A DNA stretch of 64,000 nucleotides from Streptomyces nojiriensis (GTDB lineage Bacteria; Actinomycetota; Actinomycetes; Streptomycetales; Streptomycetaceae). A program made the position numbers and the translations under genes. The notes beneath the pieces were generated by a model that saw only the letters and a program-made list of their open reading frames with translations, was not told the origin of the DNA and ran no database searches. The stretch spans positions 4,386,001-4,450,000 of the forward strand of contig NZ_CP071139.1 of the NCBI RefSeq assembly GCF_017639205.1, read 5' to 3'. Below are positions 33,367 to 41,679 of the stretch, one piece after another (positions within the stretch are counted from its first letter, which is position 1; each line of letters opens with the position of its first letter).

Positions 33367-33560
33367 GCCCGGGGGCACCTCCCAGCGGTAGCTGGGGGAG
33401 ATCGAGGCGCGAGGTCCCGGGCGGAGCCCCGCTCTTTCACGCCCGGGGGCACCTCCCAGCGTTAGCTGGGGGAGATCGAGGCACGGGGTCCGGGGCGGAG
33501 CCCCGCTCTTTCAGCCTCGCCGGCAATTGAGGCGCGGGTCCGGGCGGAGCCCGGCGGGGG
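33367..33560. repeat. tandem REP-like repeats between mshD and ppk
   Basis: Two 73-bp copies at 33367-33439 and 33441-33513 (offset 74) begin GCCCGGGGGCACCTCCC, contain the hairpin CTCCCAGC-GGTA-GCTGGGGGAG and end with GGGGCGGAGCCCC-type stems. A third shortened copy is at 33514-33560. Further GC-rich duplicated sequence (about 33 bp, twice) follows to 33640. The same repeat family recurs at 43866, 52147 and 59939. Confidence 0.85.
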
Positions 33561-33829
33561 CCCGGGGGCGGAGCCCCCGCACCGGCGCCGCACCCGCGCG
33601 CATGCGGAGCCACCCGCACCGGCGCCGCACCCGCGCACGCGGGGGGCGCACCGGCCCCCGCCACCCCCGCCGGGAGGCGACTCGTGCGCCATCCGGACCC
33701 GGGAAGCCACACGCCATTAACCGGGCATTCAGAAGCGCTTGCGACTCTCCCCCAATGCAGCCCCGACTCCGACTGACGGCGAACCCTTCCGACGCGCCTG
33801 TCCTGCCGCTTGCGCGGAACAATGGAGTC
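33561..33829. other. ppk upstream region
   Basis: About 270 bp, the first part duplicated GC-rich sequence, the rest the presumed ppk promoter. No gene is supported. I looked for a PHO box (GTTCACC repeats) and saw none convincing. Confidence 0.5.
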
Positions 33830-36097
33830 ATGAGCCACCAGCCCAGCGCAGGCCCCACCGAGGTCCCCGCCCAGCACCCGTCTCACACCCCCGGCGCCGC
33901 CCCCGGCCGGTCCGTCACCGGAGCCCACGCCCGCATAGGCTCCATCTCGGCGCACCGCCCGCACGTCGACCTGGAGCCCGATCTGGACGCGGATCTGGAC
34001 GCCTACGAAGACGACAAGGACGGCGACGAGCTCCCGCCGGGACGCTTCCTCGACCGGGAGCGCAGCTGGCTCGCCTTCAACGAACGGGTGCTGGAGCTCG
34101 CCGAGGACCCCACCACGCCCCTCCTCGAACGCGCGAACTTCCTGGCGATCTTCGCGAGCAACCTCGACGAGTTCTTCATGGTGCGCGTGGCCGGCCTCAA
34201 ACGGCGCATCGCGACGGGTGTCGCCACCCGATCGGCCTCGGGCCTGCAGCCCCGCGAGGTGCTGGACCTCATCTGGACGCGCTCGCGCGAGCTCATGGCC
34301 CGGCACGCCGCCTGCTTCCAGCAGGACATCTCCCCGGCACTCGCCGAGGAGGGCGTCCACCTCATCCGCTGGCCCGATCTCACCGAGAAGGAGCAGGCCC
34401 GCCTCTTCACCCTGTTCCGCAACCAGATCTTCCCGGTGCTGACCCCGCTGGCCGTGGACCCCGCGCACCCCTTCCCGTACATCTCCGGCCTCTCCCTGAA
34501 CCTGGCCGTGGTCGTACGCAACCCGGTCAGCGGCCACCGCCACTTCGCCCGGGTCAAGGTCCCGCCGCTCCTCTCCCGCTTCCTGGAGGCCTCCCCGCAG
34601 CGCTACGTCCCGCTGGAGGACGTCATCGCGGCGCACCTGGAGGAGCTGTTCCCCGGCATGGAGGTGCTCGCGCACCACATGTTCCGGGTCACCCGCAACG
34701 AGGACCTGGAGGTCGAGGAGGACGACGCCGAGAACCTGCTCCAGGCCCTGGAGAAGGAGCTCATGCGGCGCCGCTTCGGCCCGCCCGTACGCCTGGAGGT
34801 CGAGGAGTCCATCGACCCGGGCGTCCTGGACCTGCTGGTGCAGGAGCTGAAGGTCAACGCCTCCGAGGTCTACCCGCTGCCCGGCCCGCTGGACCTGACC
34901 GCCCTCTTCGGGATCGCCTCGCTGGACATCCCGGAGCTGAAGTACCCGAAGTTCGTCGCCGGCACCCACCGCGACCTCGCCGAGGTCGAGTCCGCGTCCG
35001 CGCCCGACATCTTCGCCGCCCTGCGCGAGCGGGACGTCCTGCTGCACCACCCGTACGACTCCTTCTCCACCTCGGTGCAGGCCTTCCTGGAGCAGGCCGC
35101 CGCCGACCCGGACGTCCTCGCCATCAAGCAGACGCTCTACCGCACCTCCGGCGACTCCCCGATCGTGGACGCCCTGATCGACGCCGCCGACTCCGGCAAG
35201 CAGGTCCTCGTACTCGTCGAGATCAAGGCCCGCTTCGACGAGCAGGCCAACATCAAGTGGGCGCGCAAGCTGGAGGAGTCCGGCTGCCACGTCGTCTACG
35301 GGCTCGTCGGCCTCAAGACCCACTGCAAGCTGTCGCTCGTCGTCCGCCAGGAGGGCGAGACGCTGCGCCGCTACTCGCACGTGGGCACCGGCAACTACCA
35401 CCCCAAGACCGCCCGGCTCTACGAGGACCTCGGCCTGCTCACCGCCGACCCTCAGGTCGGCGCGGACCTCTCCGACCTCTTCAACCGGCTGTCCGGCTAC
35501 TCGCGCCGCGAGACCTACCGCCGGCTGATGGTGGCGCCCCGCTCGCTGCGGGACGGACTGATCGCGCGGATCGACAAGGAGGCCGCCCACCACAAGGCCG
35601 GCCGCCCCGCCTACGTCCGGCTCAAGATGAACTCGATCGTCGACGAGGCCCTCATCGACTCGCTCTACCGGGCCTCCCAGGCGGGAGTGCCCGTCGACAT
35701 CTGGGTGCGCGGCATCTGCGCGGTGCGCCCCGGGGTCCCCGGGCTCTCGGACAACATCCGGGTCCGCTCGATCCTCGGCCGCTTCCTGGAACACTCCCGG
35801 GTCTTCGCCTTCGGCAACGGCGGCGAACCCGAGGTGTGGATCGGCAGCGCCGACATGATGCACCGCAACCTCGACCGCCGCATCGAGGCACTGGTCAGGG
35901 TCGCCGACCCGGCCCACCGCGCGGCACTGGACCGGATGCTGGAAACCGGGATGTCCGACGCCACCTCCTCCTGGCACCTGGGCCCGGACGGCGAGTGGAC
36001 CCGGCACAGCACGGACGCGGACGGCCAGCCGCTGCGGCACGTACAGGAGACGCTCATAGACGCCCGGAGGCGCCGGCGTGGCTCAGCCAAACCATGA
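33830..36097 (+). CDS. ppk: polyphosphate kinase 1
   Basis: A 755-residue PPK1 that polymerises the gamma-phosphate of ATP into polyphosphate. An acidic disordered N-terminal extension of about 75 residues precedes the N domain (DRERSWLAFNERVLELAED). The phospho-acceptor His498 is in LKTHCKLSLVV (E. coli His435 equivalent), and the second His678 in MMHRNLDRRIEALV (His592 equivalent). ATG 33830 was chosen because upstream frame is not conserved. Its end overlaps the start of the CHAD gene by 20 bp. Confidence 0.94.
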   Translation: MSHQPSAGPTEVPAQHPSHTPGAAPGRSVTGAHARIGSISAHRPHVDLEPDLDADLDAYEDDKDGDELPPGRFLDRERSWLAFNERVLELAEDPTTPLLERANFLAIFASNLDEFFMVRVAGLKRRIATGVATRSASGLQPREVLDLIWTRSRELMARHAACFQQDISPALAEEGVHLIRWPDLTEKEQARLFTLFRNQIFPVLTPLAVDPAHPFPYISGLSLNLAVVVRNPVSGHRHFARVKVPPLLSRFLEASPQRYVPLEDVIAAHLEELFPGMEVLAHHMFRVTRNEDLEVEEDDAENLLQALEKELMRRRFGPPVRLEVEESIDPGVLDLLVQELKVNASEVYPLPGPLDLTALFGIASLDIPELKYPKFVAGTHRDLAEVESASAPDIFAALRERDVLLHHPYDSFSTSVQAFLEQAAADPDVLAIKQTLYRTSGDSPIVDALIDAADSGKQVLVLVEIKARFDEQANIKWARKLEESGCHVVYGLVGLKTHCKLSLVVRQEGETLRRYSHVGTGNYHPKTARLYEDLGLLTADPQVGADLSDLFNRLSGYSRRETYRRLMVAPRSLRDGLIARIDKEAAHHKAGRPAYVRLKMNSIVDEALIDSLYRASQAGVPVDIWVRGICAVRPGVPGLSDNIRVRSILGRFLEHSRVFAFGNGGEPEVWIGSADMMHRNLDRRIEALVRVADPAHRAALDRMLETGMSDATSSWHLGPDGEWTRHSTDADGQPLRHVQETLIDARRRRRGSAKP

Positions 36098-37034
36098 CCC
36101 GATTACGGCGACGGCGGACGCAGGTGCCGTACTCGGCGCGTACCTGCGCGCCCAGGCCACCGCTTTCCTCCGCGGGCTGCGCCTGCACGAGGAGAGCGGG
36201 GCCGATGCCGCCGAAGGAAGCGACGCGGCGCGCAGCCTGCGGGGGGCTGCGCGCCGCATCAGCGGATCCCTGGCCACCTTCCGGGTGGTGACCGAGTCCT
36301 CCTGGGCCGACGGGCTGCGCACCGAGCTGGTGTGGCTGTCCTCGACGCTGGCCGACGAGCACGCGTACGCGGCCCGGCTGACGCGGCTGATGGACGCCCT
36401 GCACCGGCTGTCGGGCTCCCCGGAACTGCCTGCGCCGCGCGGCTCGGCCGGCGCGCTGACGGTGGGCTCGGCGCGGGCGGGCGCACTGCTGGAACGGCAG
36501 CTGACCCTGGCCCGTACGCGCGCCCACTCGGCCACCCTCCAGGCCCTCGGCTCCTCCCGCTTCCACGCGGTCGCGGACGCGGTGGCGGTGCTGGCATCGG
36601 AGGTCCCGCTGGACGCGGTCGCGGCCCGGGGGCGGGTGACGGACGTGCTCGTCCCACTGGCCGCCGTGGCCGAAAACCGCCTGTCGGCGGCGGTCGCGGC
36701 GCTGCCCCCGGTCGACGGGGCCCATCCGTACAACGCGGACCACGACGGGCCCTGGCACGAGGTACGCCGCCTGCTGCGGGTCCACCGGTACGCGCGGGAG
36801 GCCCTCGGCGAGGACGTGACCCGGCCGGCGGCCGCGGGCGAGGCCCTGGACCGCCACCGTGACGCGGCCGAGGCGGCGACCGCCTCGGCGACGGCGGCCC
36901 GCACCCCGCGCATCGCCCCGGCGACGGCCTACGCCCTGGGCGTCCTGCACGCCGACCAGCGCCACGAGGTCGAGGCCGCGCGTCTCGCGTTCCAGCACCT
37001 CTGGCTTCCGGAACCCGCGGTCACGCCGCGATAA
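36078..37034 (+). CDS. CHAD-domain protein coupled to ppk
   Basis: A 318-residue helical protein with CHAD character: many conserved basic and His positions on helices (ARRISGSLATFRVVTESSWA, RSLRGAARRISG; ADQRHEVEAARLAFQHLWLP). CHAD domains bind polyphosphate granules. GTG 36078 lies inside the end of ppk, so synthesis is coupled to the enzyme that makes its ligand. No membrane segment. The assignment rests on pattern and context. Confidence 0.82.
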   Translation: MAQPNHDPITATADAGAVLGAYLRAQATAFLRGLRLHEESGADAAEGSDAARSLRGAARRISGSLATFRVVTESSWADGLRTELVWLSSTLADEHAYAARLTRLMDALHRLSGSPELPAPRGSAGALTVGSARAGALLERQLTLARTRAHSATLQALGSSRFHAVADAVAVLASEVPLDAVAARGRVTDVLVPLAAVAENRLSAAVAALPPVDGAHPYNADHDGPWHEVRRLLRVHRYAREALGEDVTRPAAAGEALDRHRDAAEAATASATAARTPRIAPATAYALGVLHADQRHEVEAARLAFQHLWLPEPAVTPR

Positions 37035-37100
37035 CGTACGGATAACGGATGATGACGCCTGTATGCGACCAGCTCGGGACGCACCGGGTCGTCCGCCACG

Positions 37101-37143
37101 GTTCACCATCCGTTCACTTGGCCCGGTCGGCTGCTTCACCTGT
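37101..37143 (+). promoter_or_regulatory. PHO box upstream of pstS
   Basis: Two adjacent 11-bp units, GTTCACCATCC (37101-37111) and GTTCACTTGGC (37112-37122), match the PhoP direct-repeat consensus, and a third GCTTCACCTGT follows at 37133-37143, one helical-turn pair further on. PhoP binding switches pstSCAB on at low phosphate in Streptomyces. Confidence 0.88.
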
Positions 37144-37281
37144 TCTGCCTAATTTCGGTGATGCACGGAGCGAGTCGCCCGGACGTCGAGCAGCTCAGCC
37201 GCGCACCACCGACGCAGTCCTCTTCGCACGCCGCCCCGATACAGAAAGCGGCCGGCGGCTTCTGGAAGGAACACCCGAAAA

Positions 37282-38418
37282 GTGAAGCTTCAGCGCAAGA
37301 ACATGCTTCGTGCCTCCGCCCTCGGGGCGCTCGTCGTGTCCGGCGCCCTGGTCCTCACGGCGTGCGGCTCGGACGACAACACCAAGACCGCCGACGGCTC
37401 GGCGAAGCCCTCCGCGGCCGCCGCGGGCGACATCAAGTGCGACGACGCCAAGGGCAAGCTCCTGGCCTCCGGCTCCTCCGCGCAGAAGAACGCGATCGAG
37501 CTGTGGATCAAGAACTACATGGCCGCCTGCTCCGGCGTCGAGGTGAACTACAAGTCCTCCTCCTCCGGTGAGGGCATCGTCGCCTTCAACCAGGGCACGG
37601 TCGGTTTCGCCGGCTCCGACTCGGCGCTGAAGCCGGAGCAGGTCGAGGAGTCGAAGAAGATCTGCACCGGTGGCCAGGGCATCGACCTCCCGATGGTCGG
37701 CGGCCCCATCGCCCTCGGCTTCAACGTGGCCGGCGTGGACAAGCTGAACCTCGACGCCGCCACGGTCGCCAACATCTTCAACGACAAGATCAAGAAGTGG
37801 GACGACGAGGCGATCAAGAAGCTGAACCCCGGCGTCACGCTTCCCTCCACCGCCATCCAGGCCTTCCACCGCTCCGACGACTCGGGCACCACCGAGAACC
37901 TCACCAAGTACCTCAAGGCCACCGCGGGCGACGCCTGGCCGTACGAGGCCGCGAAGAAGTGGGCCGCCCCGGGCGGCCAGTCGGCCTCCGGCTCCTCCAG
38001 CGTCGCCGCCCAGGTCAAGCAGGTCGACGGTGCGATCGGCTACTTCGAGCTCTCCTTCGCCAGCTCGCAGAACATCAAGACCGTCGACCTGAACACGGGC
38101 GCCTCCGCCCCGGTCAAGGCCAGCGGTGAGAACGCCTCCAAGGCCATCGCCGCCGCCAAGGTCGCCGGCACCGGCTCCGACCTGGCCCTCAAGCTCGACT
38201 ACACCACCAAGGCCGAGGGCGCCTACCCGCTCGTCCTGGTGACCTACGAGGTCGTCTGCGACAAGGGCAACAAGGCCGAGACGCTCCCGACCGTCAAGTC
38301 CTTCCTGAACTACGCCGCCTCGGACGCGGGCCAGAAGGTCCTCCTCGAGAACGGCTACGCCCCGATCCCGGCCGAGATCAACACCAAGGTCCGCGAGGTC
38401 ATCAACACCCTCGGCTGA
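37282..38418 (+). CDS. pstS: phosphate-binding lipoprotein PstS
   Basis: A 378-residue ABC substrate-binding lipoprotein for high-affinity phosphate uptake. The signal peptide ends at lipobox LTAC with lipidated Cys28. Phosphate-binding motifs SGSSAQKNAIELWI, GTVGFAGSDS and HRSDDSGTTENLTKYL are evident. GTG 37282 is at the head of the pst operon and under the PHO box. A strong hairpin separates it from pstC, likely lowering transport-gene expression relative to the binding protein. Confidence 0.95.
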   Translation: MKLQRKNMLRASALGALVVSGALVLTACGSDDNTKTADGSAKPSAAAAGDIKCDDAKGKLLASGSSAQKNAIELWIKNYMAACSGVEVNYKSSSSGEGIVAFNQGTVGFAGSDSALKPEQVEESKKICTGGQGIDLPMVGGPIALGFNVAGVDKLNLDAATVANIFNDKIKKWDDEAIKKLNPGVTLPSTAIQAFHRSDDSGTTENLTKYLKATAGDAWPYEAAKKWAAPGGQSASGSSSVAAQVKQVDGAIGYFELSFASSQNIKTVDLNTGASAPVKASGENASKAIAAAKVAGTGSDLALKLDYTTKAEGAYPLVLVTYEVVCDKGNKAETLPTVKSFLNYAASDAGQKVLLENGYAPIPAEINTKVREVINTLG

Positions 38419-38425
38419 TCCTGAC

Positions 38426-38471
38426 CCCGGGTCCGGTCCGCTCCCCCGTCCGGGGGCGGACCGGACCCGGG
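38426..38471 (+). terminator. hairpin between pstS and pstC (partial terminator)
   Basis: A 15-bp outer stem (38426-38440 with 38457-38471) encloses CCCCC-GTCC-GGGGG. It lies just past the pstS stop inside the operon. Such hairpins typically cut read-through and protect the upstream mRNA. Confidence 0.75.
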
Positions 38472-38546
38472 ACCCTTCCCCTTCACCCGGGGGAATCCGG
38501 TGCACCGCCGCCAGGGGGCCTGCCCCCCACACAGACCGGAAAGACC

Positions 38547-39536
38547 ATGGCTTCCACCACACCCACCCAGATAGACACGGCTCCGCCTGTCACCCGTAGC
38601 GGAGGGTCCACCGGCCGCGCCGGTGACAAGATCTTCGCCGGGCTCTCCAAGGGCTCCGGCATCCTGCTCCTGGTGATCATGGCGTCGATCGCCGCCTTCC
38701 TCACCTACCGTGCCTCGATCGCCCTGTCGAAGAACGAGGGGAACTTCCTCACCACCTTCGACTGGAACGCGTCGGCCAACCCGCCCGTCTTCGGCATCGC
38801 CGTCCTGCTCTTCGGCACCGTCGTCAGCTCGATCGTCGCGATGGCCATCGCGGTTCCGATCGCTGTCGGCATCGCCCTGTTCATCTCGCACTACGCGCCG
38901 CGCAAGCTGGCCGCGCCCCTCGCGTACGTGGTCGACCTGCTGGCCGCCGTGCCGTCGATCATCTACGGCATCTGGGGCGCCCTCTTCCTCGTCCCGCAGC
39001 TCAACGGCCTGAACCTCTGGCTGGACGAGTACCTCGGCTGGACGTACGTGTTCGAGAAGACCCAGGTCGGCGTCGCCCGTTCGCTCTTCACCGTCGGCAT
39101 CCTGCTCGCGATCATGATCCTGCCGATCGTGACCAGCGTCAGCCGCGAGGTCTTCCTCCAGGTCCCGCGCATGAACGAGGAGGCCGCCCTGGCCCTCGGC
39201 GCGACCCGCTGGGAGGTCATCCGCATGTCGGTGCTGCCCTTCGGCCGCTCCGGCGTCATCTCCGCCTCGATGCTCGGCCTCGGCCGCGCGCTCGGCGAGA
39301 CCATGGCCGTCGCCACCGTCCTCTCCCCGAGCTTCCTGATCTCCGGCCACATCCTGAACCCGGGCGGCGGCACGTTCGCGCAGAACATCGCCGCGAAGTT
39401 CGACGAGGCCAACGAGTTCGGCCGCGACGCGCTGATCGCCTCCGGCCTCGTCCTCTTCCTGCTCACCCTGCTGGTCAACGGTGCAGCCCGCCTGATCATC
39501 GCTCGCCGCAAGGACTTCTCGGGGGCGAACGCCTGA
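38547..39536 (+). CDS. pstC: phosphate ABC permease PstC
   Basis: A 329-residue six-helix inner-membrane permease. The EAA loop, EEAALALGATRWEVIRMSVL, contacts PstB. The N-terminal 30 residues are hydrophilic (STTPTQIDTAPPVTRSGGST). It forms the channel with PstA. The stop overlaps the pstA start (TGATG), so the two are coupled. Confidence 0.95.
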   Translation: MASTTPTQIDTAPPVTRSGGSTGRAGDKIFAGLSKGSGILLLVIMASIAAFLTYRASIALSKNEGNFLTTFDWNASANPPVFGIAVLLFGTVVSSIVAMAIAVPIAVGIALFISHYAPRKLAAPLAYVVDLLAAVPSIIYGIWGALFLVPQLNGLNLWLDEYLGWTYVFEKTQVGVARSLFTVGILLAIMILPIVTSVSREVFLQVPRMNEEAALALGATRWEVIRMSVLPFGRSGVISASMLGLGRALGETMAVATVLSPSFLISGHILNPGGGTFAQNIAAKFDEANEFGRDALIASGLVLFLLTLLVNGAARLIIARRKDFSGANA

Positions 39537-40618
39537 TGAGCCACGCAATCCAGGACCAGCGGCCCACCCGGTCCCACAAGTCCCCCGCCCCCGCCGGCCT
39601 CACCCGCGGCGGCCTGCCCCGCTGGGCCCCGGCGGCCATCGCGGCCCTCTCGCTCGCCCTCGGCTGCGGCATCGGCCTCGCCTTCGGCCTCGAGAGCAAG
39701 ATCCAGTGGGGTCTGCTCGCGGCGCTGCTCTTCATCGCCGTCACGTACACCGCCAGCGCGGTGATCGAGAACCGCCGCCAGGCCAAGGACCGCGTCGCGA
39801 CCTCCCTCGTGTGGGTCTGCTTCGTCCTCGCGGTCATCCCGCTGCTCTCGCTGATGTGGACCACGATCAGCCGCGGCCTGAAGCTCCTGAGCGGCGACTT
39901 CCTCAGCCACTCCATGAACGGCGTGACCAGCTTCGACGAGGGCGGCGGCGTCTACCACGCCCTGCTCGGCACCATCGAGCAGGTCGCCCTCGCCACGCTG
40001 ATCGCGGCCCCCATCGGCCTGCTGACCGCCGTCTACCTGGTCGAGTACGGCAAGGGCCGCCTCGCCAAGTCCGTCACCTTCTTCGTCGACGTCATGACCG
40101 GCATCCCCTCCATCGTCGCGGGCCTGTTCATCCTGACGACCTGGAACCTGATGCTCGGCTTCGGCCCGTCCGGCTTCGCCGGCGCCATGGCCCTGTCGAT
40201 CCTGATGATGCCGGTCGTGGTCCGCTCCACCGAGGAGATGCTCAAGCTCGTCCCGAACGAGCTGCGCGAGGCCGCCCTCGCCCTCGGTGTGCCGAAGTGG
40301 CGCGTGATCCTCAAGGTCGTGCTCCCGACCGCCATCGGCGGCATCTCCACCGGCCTGATGCTGGCCGTCGCCCGCATCGCCGGCGAGACCGCCCCGATCA
40401 TGCTGCTGGTCTTCGGCTCCCAGCTGATCAACGGCAACCCCTTCGAAGGCGCCCAGTCCTCGCTCCCGCTCTACATTTGGGAGCAGTACAAGGTCGGCAG
40501 TGAAGCCTCCTACGACCGGGCATGGGCAGGAGCGCTCGTCCTGATCGCCTTCGTCATGATCCTCAATCTGGTGGCCCGCGGCATCGCCCGCTGGAAGGCC
40601 CCGAAGACCGGTCGCTGA
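39536..40618 (+). CDS. pstA: phosphate ABC permease PstA
   Basis: A 360-residue permease with seven or eight hydrophobic helices, longer at the N-terminus than enteric PstA (two extra helices before about residue 110, ALGCGIGLAFGLESKIQWGL and ATSLVWVCFVLAVIPLLSLM). The EAA loop is NELREAALALGVPKWRVILK. ATG 39536 overlaps the pstC stop by one base (TGATG). Confidence 0.95.
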   Translation: MSHAIQDQRPTRSHKSPAPAGLTRGGLPRWAPAAIAALSLALGCGIGLAFGLESKIQWGLLAALLFIAVTYTASAVIENRRQAKDRVATSLVWVCFVLAVIPLLSLMWTTISRGLKLLSGDFLSHSMNGVTSFDEGGGVYHALLGTIEQVALATLIAAPIGLLTAVYLVEYGKGRLAKSVTFFVDVMTGIPSIVAGLFILTTWNLMLGFGPSGFAGAMALSILMMPVVVRSTEEMLKLVPNELREAALALGVPKWRVILKVVLPTAIGGISTGLMLAVARIAGETAPIMLLVFGSQLINGNPFEGAQSSLPLYIWEQYKVGSEASYDRAWAGALVLIAFVMILNLVARGIARWKAPKTGR

Positions 40619-40646
40619 CGCGACTCATGAAAGCGAAGTGACCCCC

Positions 40647-41423
40647 ATGGCGAAGCGAATCGACGTCTCCGGACTGTCCGCCTTCTACGGCACCCACAAG
40701 GCCATCGACGACATCTCGATGACCGTGGAGCCCCGCTCCGTGACGGCCTTCATCGGCCCCTCCGGCTGCGGCAAGTCCACCTTCCTGCGCACCCTCAACC
40801 GCATGCACGAGGTCACCCCCGGCGGCCGTGTCGAGGGCAAGGTCCTGCTGGACGACGAGAACCTGTACGGCACCGGAGTGGACCCCGTCGCGGTCCGCCG
40901 CACGGTCGGCATGGTCTTCCAGCGCCCGAACCCCTTCCCCACCATGTCGATCTTCGACAACGTGGCGGCGGGCCTGCGGCTGAACGGCAACTTCAAGAAG
41001 TCCGAGCTCACGGACATCGTCGAGAAGTCGCTCCAGGGCGCCAACCTCTGGAACGAGGTCAAGGACCGCCTGAACAAGCCCGGCTCCGGCCTCTCCGGCG
41101 GCCAGCAGCAGCGCCTGTGCATCGCCCGCGCCATCGCGGTCGAGCCCCAGGTCCTGCTGATGGACGAGCCCTGCTCCGCCCTGGACCCGATCTCCACCCT
41201 GGCGATCGAGGACCTGATCGGCGAGCTCAAGGAGCGCTTCACGATCGTCATCGTGACGCACAACATGCAGCAGGCGGCCCGCGTCTCGGACCGCACCGCC
41301 TTCTTCAACCTCTCGGCCGTCGGCCAGCCCGGCAAGCTCATCGAGCTCGACGACACGGACCGGATCTTCTCGAACCCGTCCGTCCAGGCGACCGAGGACT
41401 ACATCTCGGGTCGCTTCGGCTAG
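40647..41423 (+). CDS. pstB: phosphate ABC ATPase PstB
   Basis: A 258-residue ATP-binding subunit. Walker A GPSGCGKST is at residues 37-45, signature LSGGQQQRL, Walker B VLLMDEPCSALDP, and switch His in VIVTHNMQQAARVSD. ATG 40647 is preferred to GTG 40638 by alignment to the family. The gene ends the pstSCAB operon; a strong bidirectional terminator follows. Confidence 0.95.
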   Translation: MAKRIDVSGLSAFYGTHKAIDDISMTVEPRSVTAFIGPSGCGKSTFLRTLNRMHEVTPGGRVEGKVLLDDENLYGTGVDPVAVRRTVGMVFQRPNPFPTMSIFDNVAAGLRLNGNFKKSELTDIVEKSLQGANLWNEVKDRLNKPGSGLSGGQQQRLCIARAIAVEPQVLLMDEPCSALDPISTLAIEDLIGELKERFTIVIVTHNMQQAARVSDRTAFFNLSAVGQPGKLIELDDTDRIFSNPSVQATEDYISGRFG

Positions 41424-41484
41424 ACCGGGACAGGCGTCCTGCGGTGCTGCATGGCGGTGCCACCGCAAGGCGAAAAAAGAAAGA

Positions 41485-41518
41485 GGGCCGGCTCCCCCTG
41501 GGTGGGGGGAGCCGGCCC
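41485..41518. terminator. bidirectional terminator between pstB and pit
   Basis: Perfect 14-bp stem (41485-41498 with 41505-41518) and loop of six. Plus side followed by GCTTTCG; minus side by a T-rich run (complement of 41472-41484, containing six Ts). Lies between convergent pstB and pit. Confidence 0.85.
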
Positions 41519-41558
41519 GCTTTCGTCCGGATACCGTCCGGGGAGGGTCCGGGACCTA

Positions 41559-41624
41559 GACGAACGCCAGGTCCACGTTCCAGAAACAGACCGCCGCGAC
41601 CAGGGCCGCAGCCGGCATGGTGAT
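41559..41624 (-). pseudogene. duplicated 3' end of pit (gene remnant)
   Basis: The 66 bases 41559-41624 repeat 41686-41751, the last codons of pit, with two mismatches (offset 127). The copy still reads ITMPAAALVAAVCFWNVDLA in the pit frame and is followed by a TAG stop (41556-41558), but it lies beyond the real stop, so it is a dead fragment. Confidence 0.85.
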
Positions 41625-41679
41625 ACTGCATCCCCGGGGGATGACCCCCGGACCCCCAGCACGGGGCCACGTCCCGGCG

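Noticed and set aside
33367..33640. possible CRISPR array in the mshD-ppk gap
   Set aside because: Spacing of repeats is tandem, without unique spacers; hairpin units match REP sequences elsewhere.
33641..33829. PHO box upstream of ppk
   Set aside because: No GTTCACC-type direct repeats could be recognised, although ppk is phosphate-regulated in some Streptomyces.
33437..36040. 867-residue minus-strand open frame
   Set aside because: Antisense to ppk and full of low-complexity Val/Gly/Asp residues.
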